Part shown: positions 35,035-43,961 of the stretch, piece by piece
Layout of the letters: each line of letters opens with the position of its first letter
Position numbering within the stretch: position 1 is the first letter of the stretch
Source of the DNA: Amycolatopsis palatopharyngis
GTDB taxonomy: Bacteria > Actinomycetota > Actinomycetes > Mycobacteriales > Pseudonocardiaceae
NCBI RefSeq assembly: GCF_003385185.1
Contig: NZ_PQHZ01000025.1
Location: 24,335 to 88,334 of the forward strand
DNA: 64,000 nucleotides
Reading direction: 5' to 3'
Notes under the pieces: model-generated
What the model was told of the DNA's origin: nothing
Database searches by the model: none
Seen by the model: the letters and a program-made list of their open reading frames with translations, nothing else
Program-made: the position numbers and the translations under genes

Positions 35035-36738
35035 GTGCACATCATCGTGGCCCGTGAATCGGACGGCGTCTACTCCCTGCGCGGGCCCGCTGAGCTGGCG
35101 GATCTCCGGAAGATCGGGATCGCCGAACTTCGCGATCGCGCAAAGGAGTGGGAGCGAGATCACGCTCCCCGGTGGGTTTTCAGCTCGGTCGAGCAGGACT
35201 ATCCGGTGCTGCTGGCGGCGGGGATCCGGGTGCGCCGCTGTCACGATCTCGCGCTCACCGAGGGGCTGCTTTTGGCCCACGAGGGCAGGCACGGCGAACC
35301 GCGGGGGCTGGCGGGCGGCTACGCGAGGGCCGTCGGCCTGCCACCTCCGCCGGACAGCGAGGCGCACCTCGACGACCAGCCGGCCCTGTTCGACCCGCGC
35401 GGTGCGGGCCTGCCCAGGGACATCGCGGTACTCGACGCGGCCGAGACCGTGTTCGCCGAGCAGCGGCGGCGGATCGGGGAGACCGGCCATCCCGACCGGA
35501 TGAGACTGCTGGTCGCCGCGGAGTCCGCCAGTGCGCTGGCGGCGGCCGAGATGTCGGCCGACGGTCTGCCATGGCGGGCAGACCTGCATGACGAACTGCT
35601 CACCGAACTGCTCGGTCCACGCGTACCGCCCGGTCAGCGCCCGCGCAAGCTGGCCCGCCTCGCGGAGCGCGTCCAGGAGGCGTTCGGCGGCCGCCAGGTG
35701 AACCCGGACGCGCCCGCGAGCGTGGTGCGGGCGTTCGGCCGCGCGGGCATAGAGGTGCCCTCGGCCCGCGCCCATGTGCTCCGCCATGTGGACCACCCGG
35801 CCGTCGCACCGTTGCTGGAGTACAAGGAGCTGGCACGGCTGCACTCGGCGCACGGCTGGACCTGGCTCGACGGCTGGGTCCGGGGCAACCGGTTCCGGCC
35901 GGTGTACGTGGTGGGCGGCGTGGTGTCGGGGCGCTGGGCCAGCCGGGGCGGGGCGGCGCTGCAGATCCCCCGGACCCTGCGGGTGTGTGTCCGGGCGGAT
36001 CCGGGGTGGCGGCTGGTTGTCGCCGACGCGGCGCAACTGGAGCCGCGCGTACTGGCCGCGCTGTCGGGTGACCGCAGACTGGCTGAGGTGTCCGCATCCA
36101 CCGACCTCTACGACAGCCTCGCGGAGGCGATGTTCTCCGGCGGCACGAGGCAGGCTGACCTCCCGAAGGACGGCGACGGCCGAGATGACCGGTCCAGGGC
36201 GAAGATCGCCATGCTCTCGGCGATGTACGGCGGTACCGCGGGCGAGGCCGCCTCCCTGCTCGCCCTGCTCCGCCAGCGGTTCCCGGACGCCGTGTCGTTC
36301 GTGGAGCGCGCGGCGCTCGCCGGCGAACGCGGCGAGCGGGTCCGGTCACGGCTCGGCCGCACCTCCCCCGACCCTTCGGCCGCATGGCGAGCGCTCACCG
36401 GAGGCACCGTCGACGATCTCGCGGGCGCGGACAAGGCGCGCAGGGCGGCCCGGGAATGGGGCCGCTTCACCCGCAACTTCGTCGTACAGGCGAGTGCGGC
36501 CGACTGGACCGCGGTGCTGCTGGCCACCCTGCGCCGGCGGCTCCCGCAGCCCGCGCACCTGGTGTTCTTCCAGCACGACGAGGTGCTGGTGCACACCCCA
36601 GCGGAGTTATCGGACGACGTGAGTGCCTGCATCGAGGACTCGGTGCGCGAGACCGCGGAGCTGGTCTTCGGCGCCTCCTGCCCCGTGCGCTTCCCGCTGC
36701 ACATCGCCGCCGTCGAAACCTACGCCGACGCGAAGTGA
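35035..36738 (+). CDS. PolA-like DNA polymerase (family A) without 5' nuclease domain
   Basis: The 567-residue protein begins at a GTG and aligns in layout with the exonuclease and polymerase parts of DNA polymerase I, but is much shorter than PolA (about 900). Motif A is VADAAQLEPR with Asp331, motif B lies in RSRAKIAMLSAMYGG, and motif C is QHDEVLV (Asp515). The polymerase site therefore looks intact. The N-terminal 190 residues occupy the place of the 3'-5' exonuclease domain, but the DEDD acidic residues are not obvious. The family is a common second polymerase in actinobacteria, probably for repair. Confidence 0.82.
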   Translation: MHIIVARESDGVYSLRGPAELADLRKIGIAELRDRAKEWERDHAPRWVFSSVEQDYPVLLAAGIRVRRCHDLALTEGLLLAHEGRHGEPRGLAGGYARAVGLPPPPDSEAHLDDQPALFDPRGAGLPRDIAVLDAAETVFAEQRRRIGETGHPDRMRLLVAAESASALAAAEMSADGLPWRADLHDELLTELLGPRVPPGQRPRKLARLAERVQEAFGGRQVNPDAPASVVRAFGRAGIEVPSARAHVLRHVDHPAVAPLLEYKELARLHSAHGWTWLDGWVRGNRFRPVYVVGGVVSGRWASRGGAALQIPRTLRVCVRADPGWRLVVADAAQLEPRVLAALSGDRRLAEVSASTDLYDSLAEAMFSGGTRQADLPKDGDGRDDRSRAKIAMLSAMYGGTAGEAASLLALLRQRFPDAVSFVERAALAGERGERVRSRLGRTSPDPSAAWRALTGGTVDDLAGADKARRAAREWGRFTRNFVVQASAADWTAVLLATLRRRLPQPAHLVFFQHDEVLVHTPAELSDDVSACIEDSVRETAELVFGASCPVRFPLHIAAVETYADAK

Positions 36739-36747
36739 GGGTTTGCG

Positions 36748-36806
36748 GAGTTCCCCAATGCCACATTGGGGACGTTGAAGTACCCCAATGTGGCATTGGG
36801 GAACTC
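36748..36806. terminator. 24-bp perfect inverted repeat, likely bidirectional terminator
   Basis: Two 24-base arms are exact complements around an 11-base loop, between the convergent polymerase and hrpA genes. Each arm also contains its own inner palindrome (CCCCAATG / CATTGGGG), so the element can fold as one long hairpin or two short ones. No target duplication is visible at its flanks. Confidence 0.8.
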
Positions 36807-36813
36807 TCACCTG

Positions 36814-39800
36814 CTACCCCGCGGCGGCCGCGTCGTCCATCGCGCGGAGGATGCGCTTGACCGAGACGGGGTAGGCGGTGCGCAGGGTCTGCGCGAAGAA
36901 GCTGACTCGCAGTTCCTCGATCATCCAGCGGATCTCGGCGAGCGCGGGACTCGGCGGCGTGCCGGGCGGCAGCGCGTCGAGCACGGCTCGGTACTCCTGC
37001 CGCAGCCAGTCGACCTCGCGGAGTCGTTCGAGGTCCCGTGGCAGGTCGCCGGGCAGCTTGTCCAGCCGCCGTTCGATCCCGCGCAGGTAGCGGACCAGGT
37101 CCGGCAGCCTGGTGGCACCGGCCTCGGTGACGAAACCGGGGCGCACCAGAGCGGCGAACTGCGTCCGGATGTCCGCGAGCGACTCGGCGTAGGGGCCACC
37201 GGGGAAGTCCTCCAGCCGGGCCTCGACGTCGTGGGCCGCCAGCAGCACCCGCTCCACCTCGCCGAGCACGTCGAGCACCGTTCCGCTCAGTTCGCCCCGG
37301 ACCTTCTCCAGCAGCACCGCGAAACCCGCGTCGTCCCAAGCCGGGCCGCCGTTGTCGGCCATCAACTTGTCCACCGCGGCGTCGACGCAGTCCTCCAGCA
37401 GGGCCGCGACCCCGCCGTGCGGGTTCCGGCCGAGCACGAGCTTGCTCTGATTACCGAGATTGCGGTTGATGAACTTCATCGGCGAAGGCAGGCTCAGCCG
37501 CAGCAGCCTGCGCGTGCCCGCCCACATCTGCGCCCGCTGCCGGGACGGGTTGTCCAGCATCCGCACCGCGACGCTCTCGCCCTCGTCGACCAGCGCCGGA
37601 TACGCCTTGACCGCATGCCCGCGCTGCGAGGTCTCGAAAACCTTCGGCAGTTCGCCGAAACCGGGCCCACGGAGCCCACCGCGCTCGATGCTGTCGGCGG
37701 CCGCGGAAATGGTCGCCCGCACCTCGCCGCTGAGCTCGCGCTTGAGCGCCTCGAGATCCTTGCCCTCGGCCAGCTTCCGGTTCTTCGCATCCACCACGCG
37801 AAAGGTGATCCGCAGGTGCTCTGGCACCTCGTCCGGCCGCCAGGCATCCGCCGGGATCACCACGCCGCGCAACTGCCGGAGCCGTTCGCCGAGAACATCG
37901 GGCAGTGGCCCGTCCTCGGGGCCCGCGCCGTCGAGGGCGAGACGTGCGTGGTCTGGCGCGGGCACGACCGTGCGCCGGATCTGCTTGGGCAGCGATCTGA
38001 TCAGCGCCGTGGCCAGTTCCTCGCGCAGGCCTGGCACCTGCCAGTCGAACCCACCGGGACTCACCTGGTTCAGCACCTGCACGGGGATGTGCACGGTGAC
38101 GCCGTCGGCGTCACTGCCGGGTTCGAACTGGTACGTGAGCGGGAATCGGAGACTGCCCTGTGTCCACTCGTCCGGATAGTCGGACTCGGTCACCGTACCC
38201 GCGGCCTCGTTGATCAGCATCGACTTCTCGAAGCTGAGCAGGTCCGGCTGCTCGCGCCGGGTCTTCTTCCACCACGAGTCGAAATGCCGCGCGGACACCA
38301 CCTCGGCACCGACGCGCTGATCGTAGAAGTCGAACAGCGTCTCGTCGTCGACCAGGATGTCGCGGCGGCGGGCCCGGTGCTCCAGGCTCTCCACCTCGTC
38401 GAGCAGTGCCCGGTTCTCGTCGAAGAACCGGTGCCGGGTGTGCCAGTCGCCCTCCACCAGCGCGTGCCGGATGAACAGCTCCCTGGAGACCTCCGGGTCG
38501 ATCCGGCCGTAGTTGACCTTGCGCCCGGCCACGAGCGGGACGCCGTAGAGCGTCACCTTCTCCATGGCCATGACCGCGCCCTGCTTGCGTTCCCAGTGCG
38601 GTTCGGAGTAGCTGCGCTTGAGTACGTGCTGCGCCAGCGGCTCCACCCACTCCGGCTCGATTCGGGCGGCGACTCGCGCCCACAGCCGGGAGGTCTCCAC
38701 CAGTTCGGCCGCCATCACCCACCGGGGCTGTTTCTTGAACAGAGCGGAGCCGGGGAACACGGCGAACCTGGTGCCCCGCGCACCCAGGTAGTCGCCCTTG
38801 GCCGGATCCTTGAGCCCGATATGCGAGAGCATCCCCGCGATCAGGGCGGTGTGCACGCGCTGGAAGTCCGCAGGCTCGGCGTTCAGCGTCACGCCGAGCT
38901 GCTTGGACAGCCTGCGCAACTGGCTGAAGATGTCCTGCCACTCCCGCACCCGCAGGTAGTTCAGGTACTCCGCCTTGCAGAGCTTGCGGAACTGGTTCCC
39001 GGACAACTCGCGCTGCCGCTCGCTCAGGTACTCCCACAGATTCAGGTACGCCTGGAAGTCGGAGTTCTTGTCGGCGAAGCGGGCGTGCAACTGGTCGGCG
39101 GCCTGCTGCTTCTCGGCGGGCCGCTCTCGTGGATCCTGAATGGACAGCGCGGCCGTGATGATCATGACCTCGCGCACGCACCCGTTACCGTCCGCCTCCA
39201 GCACCATGCGCCCCAGCCGAGGATCGACCGGCAACTGGGCCAGTTTCCGCCCGATGGGTGTCAGTCGCCGCCCGGCTCCGGCCTCGTCCGGTTCGAGCGC
39301 GTGCAGTTCCCGCAACAGGTTCACACCGTCGGTGATCTGTCTGCGATCCGGTGGTTCGACGAACGGAAACTCGGCGAGATCGCCCAGCCCCAGCGAGGTC
39401 ATCTGCAGGATGACCGAGGCAAGGTTCGTGCGCAGGATCTCCGGGTCGGTGAACTCCGGGCGGGACTCGAAGTCGGCCTCGGAGTAGAGCCGGACGCAGA
39501 TGCCGTCCGAGGTACGGCCGCACCGGCCCTTGCGCTGGTTCGCCGAAGCCTGCGACACCGGCTCGATCGGCAGCCGCTGAACCTTCGTTCGATGGCTGTA
39601 ACGCGAGATACGCGCGGTGCCGGGATCGATCACATACTTGATTCCGGGCACCGTCAGCGAGGTTTCGGCCACGTTGGTGGCGAGCACGATCCGGCGACGC
39701 GAGCGGTGGCTCTGGAACACCCGGTGCTGGTCGGCCGAGGACAGCCGGGCGTACAGCGGCAGGATCTCGGTGTCACGTAAGTCCTGTTTGGACAAAGCAT

Positions 39801-40728
39801 CGGCCGCATCCCGGATCTCCCGTTCACCGGACAGGAAGACCAGCACGTCACCGGGGCCCTCCGCGGCCAGCTCGTCCACGGCGTCGCAGATCGCCTGCAC
39901 CTGGTCCCGGTCGGGATCGCCCTCGGGATCGTCCGGGTCGAGGATCGGCCGGTAACGCACCTCGACGGGGTAGGTTCTGCCGGAGACCTCGACTACCGGT
40001 GCGTTGCCGAAGTGCCGGGAGAACCGCTCGGGGTCGATGGTGGCCGAGGTGATGATCAGCTTCAGGTCCGGCCTGCGCGGCAGGAGCTGCTTGAGGTAAC
40101 CAAGCAGAAAGTCGATGTTCAGGCTGCGCTCGTGTGCCTCGTCGATGATGATCGTGTCGTACTGCCGCAGCATCCGGTCCTGCTGGATTTCCGCCAGGAG
40201 GATGCCGTCGGTCATCACCTTGACCAGCGTGTCGTCGCCGGAGTGGTCGGTAAAGCGGATCTTGTAGCCGACGGTGGACCCCGGCTCGGTGCCGAGTTCG
40301 CTCGCGATGCGATCGGCCACCGTACGCGCGGCCAGCCTGCGCGGCTGGGTGTGCCCGATCTGCCCCCGGACCCCGAGACCGAGTTCGAGACAGATCTTGG
40401 GCAGCTGGGTGGTCTTGCCCGATCCGGTCTCCCCGGCGACGATCACCACCTGGTTGTCCCGGATGGCCGCGGCGAGATCCTCGCGCCGCGCACTGACCGG
40501 TAGCTCCGCCGGGTACTCGATGCGCGGTACGGACTCCCTCCTGGTGCGCACCCGCAGCTCGGCCGCATCGATGTCGGCGGAGATCTGCTCCACCAGATCG
40601 GTCATCGACCTCGGCTCACGCGAGCGGCGGCGAGCACCATCGATGCGCCTGCGCAGCCGGTGCGCGTCGCGCGGCATCAGCTCGGGCAGCCGGGAGCGCA
40701 GCGCCTCGAGCGGGGAGGGAGTAGACAT
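36814..40728 (-). CDS. hrpA: ATP-dependent RNA helicase HrpA
   Basis: The 1304-residue DEAH-box helicase has Walker A GETGSGKTT (residues 99-107), DEAH at 196-199, the SAT motif in TSATID, FLSGEREI, LATNVAETS and QRKGRCGR (motif VI). Helicase-associated domains and a long C-terminal DUF3418 region follow, as in E. coli HrpA (1300 residues). It unwinds RNA and helps rescue stalled ribosomes. It is full length and monocistronic, and ends at the inverted-repeat terminator. The long reading frame on its opposite strand is a composition artefact. Confidence 0.95.
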   Translation of the reverse strand: MSTPSPLEALRSRLPELMPRDAHRLRRRIDGARRRSREPRSMTDLVEQISADIDAAELRVRTRRESVPRIEYPAELPVSARREDLAAAIRDNQVVIVAGETGSGKTTQLPKICLELGLGVRGQIGHTQPRRLAARTVADRIASELGTEPGSTVGYKIRFTDHSGDDTLVKVMTDGILLAEIQQDRMLRQYDTIIIDEAHERSLNIDFLLGYLKQLLPRRPDLKLIITSATIDPERFSRHFGNAPVVEVSGRTYPVEVRYRPILDPDDPEGDPDRDQVQAICDAVDELAAEGPGDVLVFLSGEREIRDAADALSKQDLRDTEILPLYARLSSADQHRVFQSHRSRRRIVLATNVAETSLTVPGIKYVIDPGTARISRYSHRTKVQRLPIEPVSQASANQRKGRCGRTSDGICVRLYSEADFESRPEFTDPEILRTNLASVILQMTSLGLGDLAEFPFVEPPDRRQITDGVNLLRELHALEPDEAGAGRRLTPIGRKLAQLPVDPRLGRMVLEADGNGCVREVMIITAALSIQDPRERPAEKQQAADQLHARFADKNSDFQAYLNLWEYLSERQRELSGNQFRKLCKAEYLNYLRVREWQDIFSQLRRLSKQLGVTLNAEPADFQRVHTALIAGMLSHIGLKDPAKGDYLGARGTRFAVFPGSALFKKQPRWVMAAELVETSRLWARVAARIEPEWVEPLAQHVLKRSYSEPHWERKQGAVMAMEKVTLYGVPLVAGRKVNYGRIDPEVSRELFIRHALVEGDWHTRHRFFDENRALLDEVESLEHRARRRDILVDDETLFDFYDQRVGAEVVSARHFDSWWKKTRREQPDLLSFEKSMLINEAAGTVTESDYPDEWTQGSLRFPLTYQFEPGSDADGVTVHIPVQVLNQVSPGGFDWQVPGLREELATALIRSLPKQIRRTVVPAPDHARLALDGAGPEDGPLPDVLGERLRQLRGVVIPADAWRPDEVPEHLRITFRVVDAKNRKLAEGKDLEALKRELSGEVRATISAAADSIERGGLRGPGFGELPKVFETSQRGHAVKAYPALVDEGESVAVRMLDNPSRQRAQMWAGTRRLLRLSLPSPMKFINRNLGNQSKLVLGRNPHGGVAALLEDCVDAAVDKLMADNGGPAWDDAGFAVLLEKVRGELSGTVLDVLGEVERVLLAAHDVEARLEDFPGGPYAESLADIRTQFAALVRPGFVTEAGATRLPDLVRYLRGIERRLDKLPGDLPRDLERLREVDWLRQEYRAVLDALPPGTPPSPALAEIRWMIEELRVSFFAQTLRTAYPVSVKRILRAMDDAAAAG

Positions 40729-40761
40729 ACGGCTTCCACAATAGCGCCGCGCGCCAGCCGA

Positions 40762-41922
40762 TTACCGCCGCAGCACGCTCGGCGAGAGCTGGCCCACGTC
40801 CCGGTTGCCCGACAGACCCATACTGATGTCGAAGTCGGCGAGCAGACAGCGCAGCACGTGCCGCACTCCTGCTTCACCCCCGTGGGCGAGCCCGTACACA
40901 TACGGCCTGCCCAGCAGCACCGCGCTCGCCCCGAGGGCGAGTGCCTTGAGCACGTCGGAGCCGGTCCGCACGCCGGAGTCGAACAGGACCTCCATGCGGT
41001 CCCCGACCGCCGTGGCGATCTCGGGCAGCACGTCCAGCGCGGCGATGGCGCCGTCGATCTGCCTGCCGCCGTGGTTGGACACGATCACGCCGTCCATCCC
41101 CGCGTCCGCGGCCCTGCGGGCGTCGTCGACGTGCTGGATGCCCTTGAGCACGATCGGTCCGTCCCAGTGCTCACGCAGGAACGGCAGTTGCCGCCAGTTG
41201 TGGTCGGTACCGGTCACCATGAAGATCCAGCGCAGGATGGCCGCCGCTTTGTCCTCCTCCGGCGTCTTGTCCAGCAGCGCCCTGAAGGCGGGGTCGGAGA
41301 ACGGAATCGCCACCCCCTCGCCCCGAAGGAACGGCAGGTAGGCCTGGTCGAGGTCGCAGGGACGCCAGCCCAGCGTCCAAGTGTCGAGGGTGACCACCAG
41401 GGTGGTGTAACCGGCCTTCTTGGCCCGGTCGAGGATGCTGGCCGTGACGTCCGGCTCGTTCGGCCAGTACAGCTGGAACCACCTGGGCCCGGCTCCGTTC
41501 GCCGCCGCCACCTCCTCGATCGTCGTGGAGGAGGCGGTGGACAGCACCATCGGCACGCCGAGGTCGGCGGCCGCGCGAGCGGTAGCGAGCTCCGCGTCCG
41601 GGTGCACGATCGACTGCACGCCGACCGGCGCGAGCAGGATCGGTGCGGGCATCGCGGTGCCTAGAACGCTGGTGGAGAGGTCGCGCTCGGTGGAGTCGGT
41701 GAGCATCCTCGGCACGAGCTTCCACCGTTCGAAGGCCGCGCGGTTCGCCCGTACGGTCGACCCCGATCCCGCGCCGCCCGCGACGTAGGCGAACGGTTCC
41801 GGCTCCATCAGCGCCTCCGCCGAACCCTCGAGCCGGGTGCCGTCGGTGGAGAACTCCGGCTTCGTGCCGCCGTATCCCTGCAGGTAGATCTCGCTCTGGT
41901 AGCTGCCGAACCGCTCGGTCAT
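40762..41922 (-). CDS. FMN-dependent lactate 2-monooxygenase/alpha-hydroxy-acid oxidase
   Basis: The 386-residue TIM-barrel flavoenzyme has the catalytic His284 in SNHGGRQ, the FMN-binding APVGVQ and the Tyr in YVAGGAGS. Its opening QSEIYLQGYGGTKP and the inserted segment DTWTLGWRPCDLDQAYLPF match the lactate monooxygenase branch, which converts lactate and O2 to acetate and CO2, better than membrane-bound LldD. It probably acts in the cytoplasm. No permease or LldR-type regulator is adjacent. Oxidation of another 2-hydroxy acid cannot be excluded. Confidence 0.85.
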   Translation of the reverse strand: MTERFGSYQSEIYLQGYGGTKPEFSTDGTRLEGSAEALMEPEPFAYVAGGAGSGSTVRANRAAFERWKLVPRMLTDSTERDLSTSVLGTAMPAPILLAPVGVQSIVHPDAELATARAAADLGVPMVLSTASSTTIEEVAAANGAGPRWFQLYWPNEPDVTASILDRAKKAGYTTLVVTLDTWTLGWRPCDLDQAYLPFLRGEGVAIPFSDPAFRALLDKTPEEDKAAAILRWIFMVTGTDHNWRQLPFLREHWDGPIVLKGIQHVDDARRAADAGMDGVIVSNHGGRQIDGAIAALDVLPEIATAVGDRMEVLFDSGVRTGSDVLKALALGASAVLLGRPYVYGLAHGGEAGVRHVLRCLLADFDISMGLSGNRDVGQLSPSVLRR

Positions 41923-42054
41923 GCACGCCTCCTCGTCGCCGGCCCCTCGCCTACCCGCCGGTATCCTACGGACCCGGGGGTAATTTGCTGCCGTTGCCGG
42001 CCGGGCAACAGGCGGCGAGGGATCAGCCAGATCGAACGAGTACCAGCGCCACGA

Positions 42055-42094
42055 GGATGGACCGGTGCCGTGTTACCCACGCACCGGTCCATCC
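42055..42094 (-). terminator. 14-bp perfect stem-loop downstream of the GMC operon
   Basis: GGATGGACCGGTGC and GCACCGGTCCATCC pair exactly around a 12-base loop. They lie in the 263-bp gap between the GMC gene end and the lactate oxidase start, which otherwise holds nothing recognisable. Confidence 0.75.
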
Positions 42095-42185
42095 CATGCG
42101 GCCTTCGCTTCCGTCTCGACACTCCCGCAGGGAGTGCACCAGGACCAATCAGTCCACAGTAGACGAACAAGCGAACGTTGCCACA

Positions 42186-43961
42186 CTACAACCCGAGTTC
42201 ACCGAGCCGGACACTGATCCTGGGATCGGTGGAGACCACTGGCGATTCGGCCAGCACCCACGGATCCCCGTCGAAGTAGCGCTGGAATATCTTCTCGGCG
42301 GTCCGGGTAGCGACCGCCTGCGTGGTCAGCGTCGGATTCGGGCCGCCGAGGGAGTTGGCCAGCGCCGAGTTGTCCGCGATGAACAGGCGCCGCACGGCCC
42401 TGGACTCCGCGTTCGCGTCGAGTACCGAATCGGCCTCCGACTCTCCCATTCGCATCGAGGACTGCACGTGCAGGATCAGCGGCGCCCAGTTGATGCGGTA
42501 CACCTTCTTGGCTCCCGCACCACGCAGCACCTCCGCCGCCTTCCGCGCCATGAACTCACGGTTGCGCCGGGTCCGGGCGCTGCGTTGACGCTGGCGGAAC
42601 GACACCTTCGGCACCGGCCCGTGTTCGTCGGCAGGAAATGCCGAAAGGGTGACCCTGTTGTCCGGCTCCACATCGTCGTCGGTGATCACCAACGCGTTGA
42701 GCAGGGTGTCGATGCCTCCCGCGAGAAGTTCCTTCAACTCCGGCCCGATGACGCGGCCCGCTGGTCCGTCCCACGGTCCTGTGCTGCCGTTGTCGTTGTC
42801 GTACTGCCCCCTGATGCCGCTGTCGGACAGCGTCATCGCGAACGCCTCGAGCGCGGGCGGGAGACCGACGTTCTCCAGTCCGCCGAATCCGGGCCACTCC
42901 AGCCTCGCGGAGGACCCTGGCCCCTTCGAGTTCCCGGTGTCGCCGTCGAACGAGCCGATGAGCCAGTCGAAGTGGTGGTCGGTGTAGCCACGGCCGACCC
43001 AGTCGTTCGGGTTCGGCAGTCCACTGTTGAACCACAGTCGCGGATTCTCGGTACAGCCGCCGGACATGACCACGACGCGCGCGTCCTCCCGGTGCTCGTC
43101 CCCGGAGGCGTTGTCCCGCCACGTCACGCCGGTGGCCGCGAGCCCGCCCTGGCGCTGCTCGGTGTGCACCCGGGTGACGTAGGCATCGGTGATCAGTTCG
43201 ACCGGCCTTCCACCGGCCGACCAGACGTCCGCGGTCAGTGCCATCGGGACGTAGCTGTTGTCGGTGGAGCGCTTGGCGAACTGGTTACGTGGCGCCGCGA
43301 TCGGCTGCATGCAGCCCTGGAAGCAGTAACCGCAGAAGGTGCAGCCGGTGGCCCTTGGGTACTGCAGGAGGTCACGGTCGGACGTTCGCCCGGCGTTGCC
43401 GCCCGGCTGGAGGATCGCGTTCTCTTGTGGACGGTAGGACGGTCCCGTGGTGGTCTTCGTGGTCTGCACCGGGATTCCGAGCGTCTCACAGCCGCGGAAC
43501 CAGGTCTGCTCTTTGGTGCCCATCGCCGCCGTCTGCACGGGCAGAGTGGTTTCCACCCACTCGAAGTAGGGCACCAGTTCCGCGTAACCGAAGGGAAAGC
43601 GGTGCGCGATGTCGTACTGCTCCCGGTCGGCTCCGGTGTAGTCGTCGAAGACACCAGGGTATGCGCGGGGAGAGTTGCCGTAATAGTGCTGCGTGGTGCC
43701 ACCCACGCCGGCGACCTGCCACACGAAGGAGTTCTGCGGCCACTCGCGGAACCAGGCTGGTTTCGACCTGTCGGTCGGTCCCAGCCGGAAGAACCCGGTG
43801 AGCGGATTGTTCGCGTCGTTCTCGAAATGCGTCCACTCCTCACGGGGATTCGCGTGCCGGGGCCCGGCCTCCAGCAGCAGCACGTCGAGTCCGCGGGCCG
43901 CGAGTTCCTTCGCGACGACAGGACCACCGCCGCCCGCGCCGATGATGATGACGTCACGCAT
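42186..43961 (-). CDS. GMC-family FAD dehydrogenase, gluconate/glucose-dehydrogenase large-subunit type
   Basis: The 591-residue flavoprotein has the FAD motif GAGGGGPVVAKELAARG at the N terminus, the active-site block LHVQSSMRMG and the C-terminal GGPNPTLTTQAVATRTAEKI. Cys207, 210, 213 and 217 (CTFCGYCFQGC) form a cluster-type motif like the one that holds an iron-sulfur centre in FAD glucose dehydrogenases, so it is probably a dehydrogenase passing electrons on rather than an oxidase. It has no signal peptide. Its start overlaps the end of the Tat-exported partner by 8 bases, implying a complex exported through the partner's signal. The sugar or alcohol substrate is unknown. Confidence 0.87.
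   Translation of the reverse strand: MRDVIIIGAGGGGPVVAKELAARGLDVLLLEAGPRHANPREEWTHFENDANNPLTGFFRLGPTDRSKPAWFREWPQNSFVWQVAGVGGTTQHYYGNSPRAYPGVFDDYTGADREQYDIAHRFPFGYAELVPYFEWVETTLPVQTAAMGTKEQTWFRGCETLGIPVQTTKTTTGPSYRPQENAILQPGGNAGRTSDRDLLQYPRATGCTFCGYCFQGCMQPIAAPRNQFAKRSTDNSYVPMALTADVWSAGGRPVELITDAYVTRVHTEQRQGGLAATGVTWRDNASGDEHREDARVVVMSGGCTENPRLWFNSGLPNPNDWVGRGYTDHHFDWLIGSFDGDTGNSKGPGSSARLEWPGFGGLENVGLPPALEAFAMTLSDSGIRGQYDNDNGSTGPWDGPAGRVIGPELKELLAGGIDTLLNALVITDDDVEPDNRVTLSAFPADEHGPVPKVSFRQRQRSARTRRNREFMARKAAEVLRGAGAKKVYRINWAPLILHVQSSMRMGESEADSVLDANAESRAVRRLFIADNSALANSLGGPNPTLTTQAVATRTAEKIFQRYFDGDPWVLAESPVVSTDPRISVRLGELGL

Noticed and set aside
36766..39780. 1004-codon open frame opposite hrpA
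   Set aside because: Antisense composition artefact; hrpA on the other strand has all helicase motifs.
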